DNA of 64,000 bases, from the NCBI RefSeq assembly GCF_014397245.1, contig NZ_JACLHY010000001.1:310001-374000 (forward strand), in the 5' to 3' direction. A model generated the notes under the pieces. That model saw nothing but the letters and a program-made list of their open reading frames with translations. It was not told where the DNA came from and did no database searches. Below, one piece after another: positions 26,718 to 36,262 of the stretch (the stretch's first letter is position 1; every line of letters begins with the position of its first letter). Made by a program: the position numbers and the translations under genes. The stretch is from Arenibacter arenosicollis. Lineage in GTDB: Bacteria > Bacteroidota > Bacteroidia > Flavobacteriales > Flavobacteriaceae.

Positions 26718-29459
26718 TCAAAAACTAATTGCAAAATTTATAAAATAGGTACGTCCATAGCCGTACCAATATTTGGGTGCAAATGATGGGCTACCACTTA
26801 AATTATCCTGTTGTAACTGTCCAAAATTGCCATTCCTGCTTTGTTCATAGCCTCCAGTTCTAAAAACAGCATCAAAAACATTATTAACGCTGGCAAAAAC
26901 ACTGATATACTTGCCAGCTTTTAACCAAGATTTGCCCCCTACCAAATTCAATATATAAAAATCATCCAATTTATTCTGGGACAATAGCTTCTTTACATTT
27001 TCATCGGTGGCATTGGGAAAGGGAACGCCGGTTTCTGGATTTAGATAAAAACTTTGTGTCCTCGTAATAGTAGAAATACCCGCATAATTGTTCCCCAGAA
27101 AATTGGCAGTGGTGCCAACCCACCAATATTTGGGATCTCTGTATTCCACGCCAAATGCCAATGCCTTTTGCGGACCCTGTGCCAATTTGTAGTCCTTAAT
27201 TTTGGCTATGCCCAAATCTATACTGCCTATAGGGTTAAGTATATCCTCTTCCGCTCCTGCGGTATCAAAATTTATGGATACCAAAGGATCGCTCGCATAA
27301 AGAAACTTCCCTACCGCTGCCACCAGGGACAGTTTTACGGCAGACGAAAGTTGATACTCCAAACCCAATTCGGTACCTAGATGGAGTTTGTCCAAATCTG
27401 TAAGAACCTCTTGGACAAATTCGCTGCCTACCCCTGCATCCACAAAGAAAAAATTAATATCGGTGGTATTCTGAATTCGCGTATAATAGCCGGTTACCCG
27501 TCCCGTTAAATTGGGCAGTCTTATAAAATAGCTAAGATCTGTGGTCGTAATTTTTTCACTTTGAATATTATTTACAAGCTGGTTATTTTCTCTTGGGTTA
27601 ATAAAAACATTCTGATAAACTGGCGGTTTCGTTAAATATGCCCCATTTAGAACCACCCAATGCCGTCCGTTAAATTTATAGGTAATCCCTCCTTTGGTGC
27701 CAAAATTTGAGAAAGCCACTTTTTCACCCTTTCCAAAAGAGGAGTTCAAATAACGTTCGTTCTTAAATTTACCATCCCTTTGGTAATCGGTGGAGGTATA
27801 ATTTACGCCCAAGAATGCGCCCCATCTGGGATAGGTTACGCTCCACTGGGAAAAAACATCAAATACCCTGACCTTAATATTATATAAATAGTTGAACAGG
27901 TTACCGTTTGTTTTATTTAGGTTTCCATCCAAATCGTTTTTTGTATTGGAGAAGGGGTCAATATCTACATGGTAATCCGAGCCCAACAGATCGTTTATTT
28001 CCGCATAATTATCCGAGTCCAAAGTGGTATAATTTCCGCCAAAATCGAATTTTATGTGATTATTTATGGTGTAATTACCAATGGTGGCAATATTAAACTG
28101 TTGGTCCTCTGCTGTATCTTCATAGGCAATATAGACCGCTTTTCCTTGGGTAGATAAACTGGTGTTTGCCTTATAAAGGTTGTTCCAGTTCAACTGCGGA
28201 TTTTCCAAAAAACCGTCCTTGGCCATATTGGCGCCTATAAAATTGGCACCAATGGGACTATTTATATAAAAACTTGGTAAATATCTGTAGTAGGTTGGGT
28301 CTGGGTTGGGAGCATTGAAATATCCTAATCTGCTTTTGGAGTTAGATCCAAACTGATAAGAAATTCCAGTATTTAGAATAAAACTTTTAGAGTTGTAATA
28401 ATGATTCAACATGACTATAGGCTCTACAATTTTTCTTTCCCTAGAGTTCCTAATTTTACCATTTTGATTTCCCCAATAGGGATTATATCGTTTTCCGGCC
28501 AATTGAAAAACTTCCCCCGTAACGGCAGAAGACCTTCCCCGGCGGTTGGAAGCCAAAATGCTTGTTAAGCCAATACTGTGTTTAACGTTTAATTGATATT
28601 CCAAAGCACCAAAAAAGGAATACGCATCGTATATAGTACCATCAATATAACCTTCCTTTGCCCATCTTCTGGAGGCCGAAACACTGTAATGAATTCCATT
28701 TTGTGGGACAACAGAAGTATATGTAGCCATAAGTCGCCCAGCATACGTTCTGTTGGAAGCCGAAGCAGATAACCGCATACCCTTCCTAAAAGTGGAAGGC
28801 CTGGTACTAATGTTGGTTGTCCCCAAAATACCTCCAAAGGAAAAGTCCGATGCCTGTAATCCATGGGTAAATACCTGATTACGCGTTACATCATTAAGAC
28901 CACCCCAGTTGTTCCATTGTGGTCGTCCGTCCACCAATTTGTTCATTGGTATACCGTTTAGAAGGATTCTGCCATTTTCCGATCCATAACCACGAACACG
29001 AAAAAATGCCTGACCAAAATCGAAGGCTGCCCTATTAAGGAAAATATCCTTAGTGGCCTGTAACATTCCCGATGTCATTGAAATACTTTCATCCTCCAAC
29101 AAATCGGAATCCGTCAATGTTATCAAATTATCGGTTTTCTCTTGGGCGATATCCCGTTCCAAATAAATAATTCCCAAATCCAAATCTTGACTCCCTATGG
29201 AAATGGGCATTCTTTTACTTAGATAATCTTGTGCATTGATAGTTATTATATAATCGCCAGATCGTATTGGTGAAAGGTTAAATATACCATCGATGGGGCT
29301 TGGTCTTGCAGGCGTAAATCCGGAAATTTCGATTTCAGAAAACACAATATTTTCCTGGGTTACCATATCTTTTACAATGCCCATAACACGGTAGTGTTCC
29401 TGTGCATACCCCCAGATGCCATTCAGTATAAAAAAGGATATTGCTAAACCACTTTTCAT
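26718..29459 (-). CDS. TonB-dependent receptor with carboxypeptidase-regulatory-like domain
   Basis: At 913 residues it has a signal peptide (MKSGLAISFFILNGIWGYAQ), an N-terminal beta-sandwich domain (about 22-100; YRVMGIVKDMVTQENIVFSEIEI, then PSPIDGIFNLSPIRSGDYII), a plug domain (about 115-230; FFRVRGYGSENGRILLNGIPMN, SDFSFGGILGTTNI) and a long barrel that ends in Phe (GYGRTYFINFAISF). The adjacent downstream gene codes for the OB/LTD lipoprotein at 25244, and the divergent gene for a secreted EEP hydrolase. This arrangement suggests surface capture, digestion and import of one substrate class; the nature of the substrate is inferred, not shown. Confidence 0.94.
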   Translation of the reverse strand: MKSGLAISFFILNGIWGYAQEHYRVMGIVKDMVTQENIVFSEIEISGFTPARPSPIDGIFNLSPIRSGDYIITINAQDYLSKRMPISIGSQDLDLGIIYLERDIAQEKTDNLITLTDSDLLEDESISMTSGMLQATKDIFLNRAAFDFGQAFFRVRGYGSENGRILLNGIPMNKLVDGRPQWNNWGGLNDVTRNQVFTHGLQASDFSFGGILGTTNISTRPSTFRKGMRLSASASNRTYAGRLMATYTSVVPQNGIHYSVSASRRWAKEGYIDGTIYDAYSFFGALEYQLNVKHSIGLTSILASNRRGRSSAVTGEVFQLAGKRYNPYWGNQNGKIRNSRERKIVEPIVMLNHYYNSKSFILNTGISYQFGSNSKSRLGYFNAPNPDPTYYRYLPSFYINSPIGANFIGANMAKDGFLENPQLNWNNLYKANTSLSTQGKAVYIAYEDTAEDQQFNIATIGNYTINNHIKFDFGGNYTTLDSDNYAEINDLLGSDYHVDIDPFSNTKNDLDGNLNKTNGNLFNYLYNIKVRVFDVFSQWSVTYPRWGAFLGVNYTSTDYQRDGKFKNERYLNSSFGKGEKVAFSNFGTKGGITYKFNGRHWVVLNGAYLTKPPVYQNVFINPRENNQLVNNIQSEKITTTDLSYFIRLPNLTGRVTGYYTRIQNTTDINFFFVDAGVGSEFVQEVLTDLDKLHLGTELGLEYQLSSAVKLSLVAAVGKFLYASDPLVSINFDTAGAEEDILNPIGSIDLGIAKIKDYKLAQGPQKALAFGVEYRDPKYWWVGTTANFLGNNYAGISTITRTQSFYLNPETGVPFPNATDENVKKLLSQNKLDDFYILNLVGGKSWLKAGKYISVFASVNNVFDAVFRTGGYEQSRNGNFGQLQQDNLSGSPSFAPKYWYGYGRTYFINFAISF

Positions 29460-29572
29460 TGATAAAGATGAAATATTTTAACAAAATGGTTATTAAGATA
29501 TTAATAATTGACAGTTTATTCTTAATTTATTCCAAGAAAATAAATATTTATTCTTTTCATACTCAATCAATT

Positions 29573-30628
29573 ATGTGGTCTAAGGGCATTTTCTTCACAT
29601 TTTTTGTGTCCCTATTTATAATAAGCAGCTCCATAGCACAGGAAAGTAAGACCTATAAAATAAGGACTGTGGCTTTTTACAATTTGGAGAACTTATTTGA
29701 TACGGTCAACGACTCCCTGACTTTTGATGACGACCGCACCCCCACAGGAAAGGACAATTGGACCATTGAACGTTATAATCAAAAAATAGACAATATGTCC
29801 AAGGTGCTATCAGAAATAGGTAGTCCCGATACCCAGACCTCCCCAGATATTATTGGCCTTTGCGAACTTGAAAACATGCAAGTAATCTTGGACCTCATCA
29901 ATCATTCCAATTTACGGGAGAAAAACTACGGAATAATACATTTTGAGTCCCCTGATGAACGAGGAATTGATGTTGCCCTTTTATATAAAAAGTCAGTCTT
30001 TATTCCCTCGTCATTTAGAAGTCTGCGATTAATGCTCACCAAGGAGGAAGATTTCCGTGATTACACTAGGGATCAATTGGTCGTTGGTGGACTGATGGAT
30101 GGGGAGGAAATACACTTAATTGTTAACCATTGGCCTTCCAGAAGTGGAGGTGAAGCCCGGAGTAAACCCAATAGAATTGCAGCAGCCAGATTAAACAGGA
30201 AGATAATAGATTCCATTTCCAACTTGAATCCAGAAGCCAAAATCATCAGTATGGGCGATTTTAACGATGACCCAATAAACGATAGTTTTAAGAATATATT
30301 AAAAACCAAAGGAAAAATAGCCGAGCTGGAACCTAAGGACCTTTTCAACCCTATGGAAATGCTCTATAAAAAAGGTGTGGGATCATTGGCCTATAGGGAC
30401 CGATGGAATCTATTTGATCAAATCTATTTCACAGCCAATATAGTTGATAAAGCCCCCGAACAGTACTACTTCTGGAAGGCCGGAGTGTATAAACCGGCCT
30501 ACCTAATTGATAACAAAGGCCAATACAAAGGCTATCCCTTGCGAACGTACGCCGGAGGGAACTATATTGGTGGTTATAGCGACCATTTTCCGGTTTATAT
30601 CCACCTAATTAAAGAAATTGACCAGTAA
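29573..30628 (+). CDS. Secreted endonuclease/exonuclease/phosphatase (EEP) family protein
   Basis: I choose the ATG at 29573 (351 residues), since MWSKGIFFTFFVSLFIISSSIAQ is a signal peptide. The frame stays open upstream to 29441, but that extension would overlap the divergent receptor gene. EEP active-site blocks are all visible: VAFYNLENLFDTV (Asn), IIGLCELEN (Glu metal ligand), VNHWPSRSGGE, ISMGDFNDDP (Asp and Asn) and YSDHFPVYIHL (Asp-His). The protein should therefore be an active periplasmic or extracellular phosphodiesterase, either a nuclease or a phosphatase. Its divergent neighbours are the TonB receptor and the OB/LTD lipoprotein. It ends 1 bp from the convergent DUF1080 gene. Confidence 0.92.
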   Translation: MWSKGIFFTFFVSLFIISSSIAQESKTYKIRTVAFYNLENLFDTVNDSLTFDDDRTPTGKDNWTIERYNQKIDNMSKVLSEIGSPDTQTSPDIIGLCELENMQVILDLINHSNLREKNYGIIHFESPDERGIDVALLYKKSVFIPSSFRSLRLMLTKEEDFRDYTRDQLVVGGLMDGEEIHLIVNHWPSRSGGEARSKPNRIAAARLNRKIIDSISNLNPEAKIISMGDFNDDPINDSFKNILKTKGKIAELEPKDLFNPMEMLYKKGVGSLAYRDRWNLFDQIYFTANIVDKAPEQYYFWKAGVYKPAYLIDNKGQYKGYPLRTYAGGNYIGGYSDHFPVYIHLIKEIDQ

Positions 30629-30629
30629 T

Positions 30630-31223
30630 TTATTGCGGTAAGGCAATTTTGATATTTCTCCATTTCACCTTTATACCTCCACCATCATGGATTTGAAGTG
30701 CAATTGACCCTTTACCTTCCCCAATTTTATCATCGGTAATACTCACCATTTCCGTACCATTGAGCCATGAAGTTAATTTACTTCCAGAAAGCTTTATTTT
30801 CATGGTATTCCATTCACCTTCCTTGAGTACCTTATCTTTTTCAGAGTCTGGTTTTATTAGCCAACCCCGGCCATAAGACTCGTAAACCCCTCCCGTATCG
30901 TGTCCTGGCGGTGCAACTTCTACCTGCCAACCACTAACCTTGGTGCCATCGATGGTTGATCGGATAAATACCCCACTGTTACCATTGGCTTCCTGTTTGA
31001 ATTCCAAGGTAAGTTCAAAATCATCATAATACTTATCCGTGGCCAAATATCCGTATTGTTTGTCCGGGCCACTTTCAGATATCAGTAGTCCGTCTTCCAC
31101 ATACCATTTTTCGGTTCCGTAGACCGTCCATCCCGTAAGATCCTTTCCATTAAATAAGGATAATTCCTGAGACACTACGGGTAAGGCCATAAAAGCCAAA
31201 ATAACAACTAATAGATTTTTCAT
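30630..31223 (-). CDS. DUF1080 (3-keto-disaccharide hydrolase-type) secreted protein
   Basis: This 197-residue protein has a signal peptide (MKNLLVVILAFMALPVVSQ) followed by a single concanavalin-like jelly roll. Signature segments are LSLFNGKDLTGWTVYG, YYDDFELTLEFKQEANGNSGVFIRS, GGVYESYGRGWLI and GSIALQIHDGGGIKVKWRNIKI. Members of this fold include enzymes that cleave 3-keto-glycosides, and others with only carbohydrate-binding roles; it is not possible to choose here. It is a periplasmic single-domain form, convergent with the EEP gene. Confidence 0.9.
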   Translation of the reverse strand: MKNLLVVILAFMALPVVSQELSLFNGKDLTGWTVYGTEKWYVEDGLLISESGPDKQYGYLATDKYYDDFELTLEFKQEANGNSGVFIRSTIDGTKVSGWQVEVAPPGHDTGGVYESYGRGWLIKPDSEKDKVLKEGEWNTMKIKLSGSKLTSWLNGTEMVSITDDKIGEGKGSIALQIHDGGGIKVKWRNIKIALPQ

Positions 31224-31326
31224 TTTTAAAGTTGATAAGATTTATACTGGAATAATGTTTTTTACTTGTCAATTCTGGCATCACTTACTACAGTTCAGAA
31301 TGCTGCAAAGAGTGCTTGTAATAAAT

Positions 31327-31785
31327 TTAATTGAGCCATTGACCCCAAGGAATTCTACTTAGGATAAGTATTAAACCCAAACCATAAAAAATGGTAATGG
31401 TCTTAAACTTTCTCTTACCTTCCATTACTTTTTTATGCTTGGACCAACCTACGGTAATAAATACAACTGCAATGATATTAATAAAAGGATGCTCTACGGC
31501 CAATAATCGGGATGCAGAGTTTAATCCCCCCATACCCAATGTTTTAATGGCATTTAACCCATTGGAAGACACAAAGTATAGTACTAGTCCCACCAAGAGT
31601 TGTAAATGTGATAAAATGAGCGCAAACAGGCTAATTCTAAAATCCTTCTTCAAGGTGAAATCCTTTTTTCCCGTCCACCCCAAAATACCATTGGCCACCG
31701 CTAAAAATAATACAGCCAATACCACATAGGCAAATAAAGAGTGTAAGGAGAGTATCCATTGATGTGCTAATCCGTAATCTTCCAT
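31327..31785 (-). CDS. Four-helix membrane protein (unknown function)
   Basis: At 152 residues the protein has four hydrophobic helices (about 13-33, 50-70, 90-112 and 127-145) and conserved-looking His residues near membrane edges: HQWILSLHS in helix 1, LSHLQLLVG in helix 2 and EHPFINI in helix 3. Such a pattern can bind heme, as in cytochrome-b561-like bundles, but this is only a suggestion from His placement. Relatives in flavobacterial genomes have carried misleading labels such as a ribosomal protein; nothing in the sequence supports that. It is separated from the upstream receptor gene by a strong terminator. Confidence 0.8.
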   Translation of the reverse strand: MEDYGLAHQWILSLHSLFAYVVLAVLFLAVANGILGWTGKKDFTLKKDFRISLFALILSHLQLLVGLVLYFVSSNGLNAIKTLGMGGLNSASRLLAVEHPFINIIAVVFITVGWSKHKKVMEGKRKFKTITIFYGLGLILILSRIPWGQWLN

Positions 31786-31833
31786 AGTTTATATTTTAAT
31801 TTATAAATGTAAGGAATTTTGGGAATAAAAAAA

Positions 31834-31851
31834 CCCCGCTGTTGAGCGGGG
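31834..31851 (-). terminator. Intrinsic terminator of the TonB receptor gene at 31878-34448
   Basis: A 7-bp GC-rich stem (CCCCGCT at 31834-31840, AGCGGGG at 31845-31851) with a 4-base loop is followed on the minus strand by a run of seven T residues. It lies 27 bp after the receptor stop codon. Confidence 0.88.
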
Positions 31852-31877
31852 TCCTTAATTTTTGAATGTTACTTTTA

Positions 31878-34448
31878 TTAGAAGTTATAGCGCATGCTAA
31901 CGTTCCATGTTCTTCCATAACCAAACCTAACACGGTTGTCGGTATTTACTCCGTTCCAAACGTCATCTCCAGCTTCAACATGTCTGTTATCCTGAGAACT
32001 CTCCAAATACTCTTCGTCAAGAAGGTTATTTATATTTAAACGGAACTGTATGGATCTATTCTCCTCTTTTCCTACCAATAATCTATAGGATAGTCCAGTA
32101 TCAATTGTGTTGTACGATGGTAATTTAATAGCACCCCTATTATCCTGGTTTCTAAATTCCGAGTCGCCAAAATTAGTTGTCCCATAAAGATTATCGTATA
32201 AATTCCAGTTGGCGTCTACTTTGAATCTTGGGAAAATTTCATAATTGCCACTGATTCCAGCAGTAAATTGTGCTGCCTGACCAATCTTTACTCCATCAAT
32301 ATAACTTGCATCACCTGTGGATAATATATTTCCATTTTCATCCGAAGTGGTTGTTGTAACGTCTCCGTCGTACTTCCAATCACCCACGGACACAAAGCCT
32401 TGAAAATTCAATCCGTCTGCAGGACGAGCGAATACTTCCAATTCCACCCCTGAGTGAACCTGCTTTAAAGGGCTGGATTGTGTAAATTCATCCACAATAT
32501 TATCATCATCCGTATCATTTGAGCTGTACACTATTCTATTGTCCCAAATGGTGTAGTAAACATTTAAATTGGCAGAAATAACATCACCCAAAAATTTATA
32601 TCCTCCCTCTAGACCTGTAATTTTCTGATTTTCCTTGCTCAAAGGATTTAGTTGGTTGGAATTTCTGTCATCAACATATAAATCGCTGTGATAAGGCTGA
32701 CGTGAGTAATAACCAGCATTGACAAATAAAACATTTTGATCGGAAAGACTATATGCCGTACCTGCCTTAACGTTAAAACCTGGATTGTTGACTTTTTCAG
32801 ATTCGTCCGCCTGTCCTTCGTTGGCTGCATTTAAAAATTCCGTCCTCACATGGCTTTGGGTAGAAGCCGAACCTTGAAAGAAAGCTGAAAAAGCATCTTT
32901 GGAATATTCCAGCTGACCAAATACGCCTGCATAATTAATTACTTCCTCATAGTCATAACCAAATCTTTGTGAATGATCATCATTTGGATTAAAAGTAATA
33001 TTCCAAGGATTGATGCCTCCATAGGCATTGGTGAGTTCATAGGCACCTCCGTTATAATTACTGGAAGCAGATACGGAATTTACCCCGATAAACTCCCTTA
33101 CATCCCTAAAGTGTATTCCTTTATATAGACGTACATCTGCACCAAAGTTAAAATCCAGATTTTCGTTAATTTTCTTGTTGAAGTTGGAAACTAGACCTGA
33201 CCAGTTATGATTGTTATTTGAACCTCTTGCGTAAAGGGCCTCTCCAGTATTTCTATCCGTAATTAATTGTGCAAAACTACCCCTACCGATAGACCCGTAC
33301 AAAACGGTAGATAAAGAGGACGTTTCATTAAAAGTTAAATCCCAACTTAAATTGGCCACTGGCTTGTGGTAGATATTTCTACCCCCAGGGTAAGCTCCGC
33401 CATTCAAAGTGTTAGGGCTATTTACATTGTCAGTATTCCAGGAATTATATTTTCTCCCATTATCCAAGAAGGTCCTTAGGTCATCGGAACCGGCAGCAGC
33501 ATGCCATTGTGGAGCTCCCGTTAAAATAAAGTTGAAAACATTATTCTCGTTGGGTACATATCCAAAGGACAGGAAATAGGTTTGTCCCTGACCTCCCGTA
33601 TTATCTACATATCCATCACCTTGCCAGTGTCCCAACATTGCAGCTACAGACAAGCCATTTTCCATTAAACCGGTTGAATAATATCCAGTGGTCTTGATAT
33701 AATTATCATTCCCGATCATAGTTTGGAAAAAACCACCTTCACGCTTATCCAATGTTTTTGTAACTATATTCACCGTACCTCCAACAGAAGAAATGGCCAA
33801 TTTGGAAGACCCCAATCCTCTTTGTACCTGAATTGTATTGGCAATATCCAAAACACCGGACCAGTTGGACCAGTACATTTTACCATCTTCCATTCCATTA
33901 ATAGGCTGCCCGTTTAACAAGAATGCCGTATTGGTCTGATCAAATCCTCTTAAGAACATTTGGCCATCTCCAAATCCACCACCTTTTACATTTTGCACTG
34001 AGGGGGTCGACTTTAAAACCTCTGGAAGGTCCCAATTTCCTGTTTTTTCCCTTATTTCGTTAGCCTTGATGGTAGATACAGCAATTGGTGTTTGTCTATC
34101 GTCAGCCAAATCTATAATACCCGAACCAACTATTACCACTCCTTCCAATTCCTGAGCATCAGGTTTTAGGGATATGGTCCCAATATTGCCAACTGAGGTG
34201 AAATTTACTTTTTTACTAATAAATCCAAGATAAGAGATTACCAAAGTTCCCGAACCTTGTGATACATCTATCGTAAAGTTACCATCAAAGTCTGCGGCAA
34301 CCCCATTTGTGGTCCCTTGAACCAAAATATTAGCTCCCGGTAGGGGATCTCCAAAATCACCATCCACTACAGAACCGGTAATAGTTCCTTGGGCAAACCC
34401 AACTGCCGTTAATAAAAATACGGCAATAACAAAGTACATTTTTTTCAT
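31878..34448 (-). CDS. TonB-dependent receptor with carboxypeptidase-regulatory-like domain
   Basis: This 856-residue receptor has a signal peptide (MKKMYFVIAVFLLTAVGFAQ) and an N-terminal regulatory-like domain (about 22-105; GSVVDGDFGDPLPGANILVQ, DGNFTIDVSQG). Its plug (about 120-235) includes VLKSTPSVQNVKGGGFGDGQ, MFLRGFDQTNTAFLLNGQPI and GLGSSKLAISSVGGTVNIVT. The barrel ends in TWNVSMRYNF. An aromatic-ended barrel and complete plug indicate a functional transporter. No SusD or other partner is adjacent: pgi is upstream and a small membrane protein downstream beyond a terminator, so the ligand is unknown. It has its own terminator and a 172-bp upstream region. Confidence 0.95.
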   Translation of the reverse strand: MKKMYFVIAVFLLTAVGFAQGTITGSVVDGDFGDPLPGANILVQGTTNGVAADFDGNFTIDVSQGSGTLVISYLGFISKKVNFTSVGNIGTISLKPDAQELEGVVIVGSGIIDLADDRQTPIAVSTIKANEIREKTGNWDLPEVLKSTPSVQNVKGGGFGDGQMFLRGFDQTNTAFLLNGQPINGMEDGKMYWSNWSGVLDIANTIQVQRGLGSSKLAISSVGGTVNIVTKTLDKREGGFFQTMIGNDNYIKTTGYYSTGLMENGLSVAAMLGHWQGDGYVDNTGGQGQTYFLSFGYVPNENNVFNFILTGAPQWHAAAGSDDLRTFLDNGRKYNSWNTDNVNSPNTLNGGAYPGGRNIYHKPVANLSWDLTFNETSSLSTVLYGSIGRGSFAQLITDRNTGEALYARGSNNNHNWSGLVSNFNKKINENLDFNFGADVRLYKGIHFRDVREFIGVNSVSASSNYNGGAYELTNAYGGINPWNITFNPNDDHSQRFGYDYEEVINYAGVFGQLEYSKDAFSAFFQGSASTQSHVRTEFLNAANEGQADESEKVNNPGFNVKAGTAYSLSDQNVLFVNAGYYSRQPYHSDLYVDDRNSNQLNPLSKENQKITGLEGGYKFLGDVISANLNVYYTIWDNRIVYSSNDTDDDNIVDEFTQSSPLKQVHSGVELEVFARPADGLNFQGFVSVGDWKYDGDVTTTTSDENGNILSTGDASYIDGVKIGQAAQFTAGISGNYEIFPRFKVDANWNLYDNLYGTTNFGDSEFRNQDNRGAIKLPSYNTIDTGLSYRLLVGKEENRSIQFRLNINNLLDEEYLESSQDNRHVEAGDDVWNGVNTDNRVRFGYGRTWNVSMRYNF

Positions 34449-34620
34449 TTTTCTAAGAGTTAATTAGTTTTAAATAATCGCTGCAAAAGTGTATTAATTT
34501 TTACAACAATATATTACCATAATGTTAAATTAGTCGGTGCAAATTTAACATTAAAAACATAAAAAAACTCTGAAAAACAGGACGTTATTGCCATTTGTTG
34601 GGTATTGGCAAAATTGTCTT

Positions 34621-36258
34621 TTATTTCTTAAATAAATCTAAAAGATTTAACGTAGAAGCATCATGATTCGCAATTTTCGGTCCCTCAATGTCGTTTAAAA
34701 TGGCAGTAGCCAATTGCTTTCCCAATTCCACACCCCATTGATCATAACTATAAATATTCCATACAATCCCTTGTACGTATATTTTATGTTCATACAGAGC
34801 TATAAGCGACCCCAGGCTCTTAGGTGTCAGTTTATCAATAAAAAGGGTATTGGTAGGTTTGTTCCCCTCAAAGACCTTGAAAGGCAAAATTTCGGCAATT
34901 TCTTTTTCCGCTACCTTTTTATCCTCCAACTCTTTCCTAACCTCTTCAGAAGTCTTGCCATTCATAAGGGCCTCCGTTTGAGCAAAGAAGTTGGCCATTA
35001 ATTTATTATGGTGGTCTTTATCTCCGTGCAAGGATTCCTTAAAACCAATAAAATCGGTAGGGATCAATTTGGTACCTTGATGTATCAATTGAAAAAAGGC
35101 ATGCTGTGAATTTGTTCCTGGCTCACCCCAGATTATGGTACCTGTTTCATAGGTAACCTTATTTCCGTTCCTATCCACGCTCTTTCCATTGCTCTCCATG
35201 ATACCCTGTTGTAAATAGGCGGAAAACCTACTTAAATACTGGGTATAAGGAATAATAGCCTCGGTCTCTGCACCGTAAAAGTTATTGTACCAAACACTAA
35301 TAAGTGCTAAAATTACTGGAATATTCTCCGAAAATTTGGCGGTCTTAAAATGGTCATCCATCTCATTGGCTCCGACCAACATATTATCAAAATTCTTGTA
35401 GCCTACTGCCAATGCAATAGCAAGTCCAACAGCGCTCCACAATGAAAACCTACCGCCTACCCAGTCCCACATGGGGAATACATTCTCCGGCGCGATTCCA
35501 AATTCGGATATTTTCTCTGTATTGGTAGATACCGCAGCAAAATGCTTGGCCACATCCTTTTGGGTAGCGTGCTTTAAAAACCACTTTTTTATGGTAGTAG
35601 CATTGCTCAAAGTCTCCTGGGTAGTAAAGGTCTTGGATACTACTACGAACAACGTTGTTTCGGGATCCAACCCTTTAAGGGTTTCGTAAACATGATCCCC
35701 ATCCACATTGCTGACAAAATGCATTTTTAAATGGTTACCATAAAATTTTAAGGCTTCCACTACCATTGCAGGTCCAAGATCTGACCCCCCAATACCAATA
35801 TTCACCACATCGGTAAAGGTCTTCCCCGTATAACCCTTTTTGGATCCAGAAATAACTGAATCCGTGAATGACTTTATTTTTTGTTTAACCTCATAGATCT
35901 CCGGGACTATATTAACCCCGTCAACTTTGATTACATCTGATTTATTTGCTCTTAGGGCCGTGTGAAGAACTTCCCTACCCTCTGTATTATTTATTATTTC
36001 TCCTTCAAATTGTTTTTGAATTGCGTCTTTTAATCCAACTTCATTGGCCAACTGCAAAAGAAGATCTAAAGTTTCCTGGGTAATCCTATTCTTAGAAAAG
36101 TCGACTAAAAAGTCGTTCCAACGAATACTGTGTTTTTTTGCCCGATCGGAATCTTGGGCAAATAAGTCCTTTAAGGTTTTATTGTTATTCTTTATAAAGT
36201 GTTCTGCAAGTTTTTTCCAGGCTTCTGTTTTGGTCGGGTCGGTGTTCTGTAATGCCAT
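34621..36258 (-). CDS. pgi: Glucose-6-phosphate isomerase
   Basis: The 545-residue enzyme interconverts glucose-6-phosphate and fructose-6-phosphate in glycolysis/gluconeogenesis and so feeds GlmS. Family signatures are [49 protein letters not shown], the catalytic Glu region [32 protein letters not shown] (catalytic His) and [13 protein letters not shown] (catalytic Lys). Length is typical for the long form. It is the last gene of an apparent operon, starting 4 bp after the M23 peptidase gene. Confidence 0.98.
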   Translation of the reverse strand: MALQNTDPTKTEAWKKLAEHFIKNNNKTLKDLFAQDSDRAKKHSIRWNDFLVDFSKNRITQETLDLLLQLANEVGLKDAIQKQFEGEIINNTEGREVLHTALRANKSDVIKVDGVNIVPEIYEVKQKIKSFTDSVISGSKKGYTGKTFTDVVNIGIGGSDLGPAMVVEALKFYGNHLKMHFVSNVDGDHVYETLKGLDPETTLFVVVSKTFTTQETLSNATTIKKWFLKHATQKDVAKHFAAVSTNTEKISEFGIAPENVFPMWDWVGGRFSLWSAVGLAIALAVGYKNFDNMLVGANEMDDHFKTAKFSENIPVILALISVWYNNFYGAETEAIIPYTQYLSRFSAYLQQGIMESNGKSVDRNGNKVTYETGTIIWGEPGTNSQHAFFQLIHQGTKLIPTDFIGFKESLHGDKDHHNKLMANFFAQTEALMNGKTSEEVRKELEDKKVAEKEIAEILPFKVFEGNKPTNTLFIDKLTPKSLGSLIALYEHKIYVQGIVWNIYSYDQWGVELGKQLATAILNDIEGPKIANHDASTLNLLDLFKK

Positions 36259-36262
36259 TTTA

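Noticed and set aside
29441-29572. N-terminal extension of the EEP protein overlapping the divergent TonB receptor start
   Set aside because: The extension is AT-rich and lysine/isoleucine-rich, and a signal peptide begins at the internal ATG at 29573.
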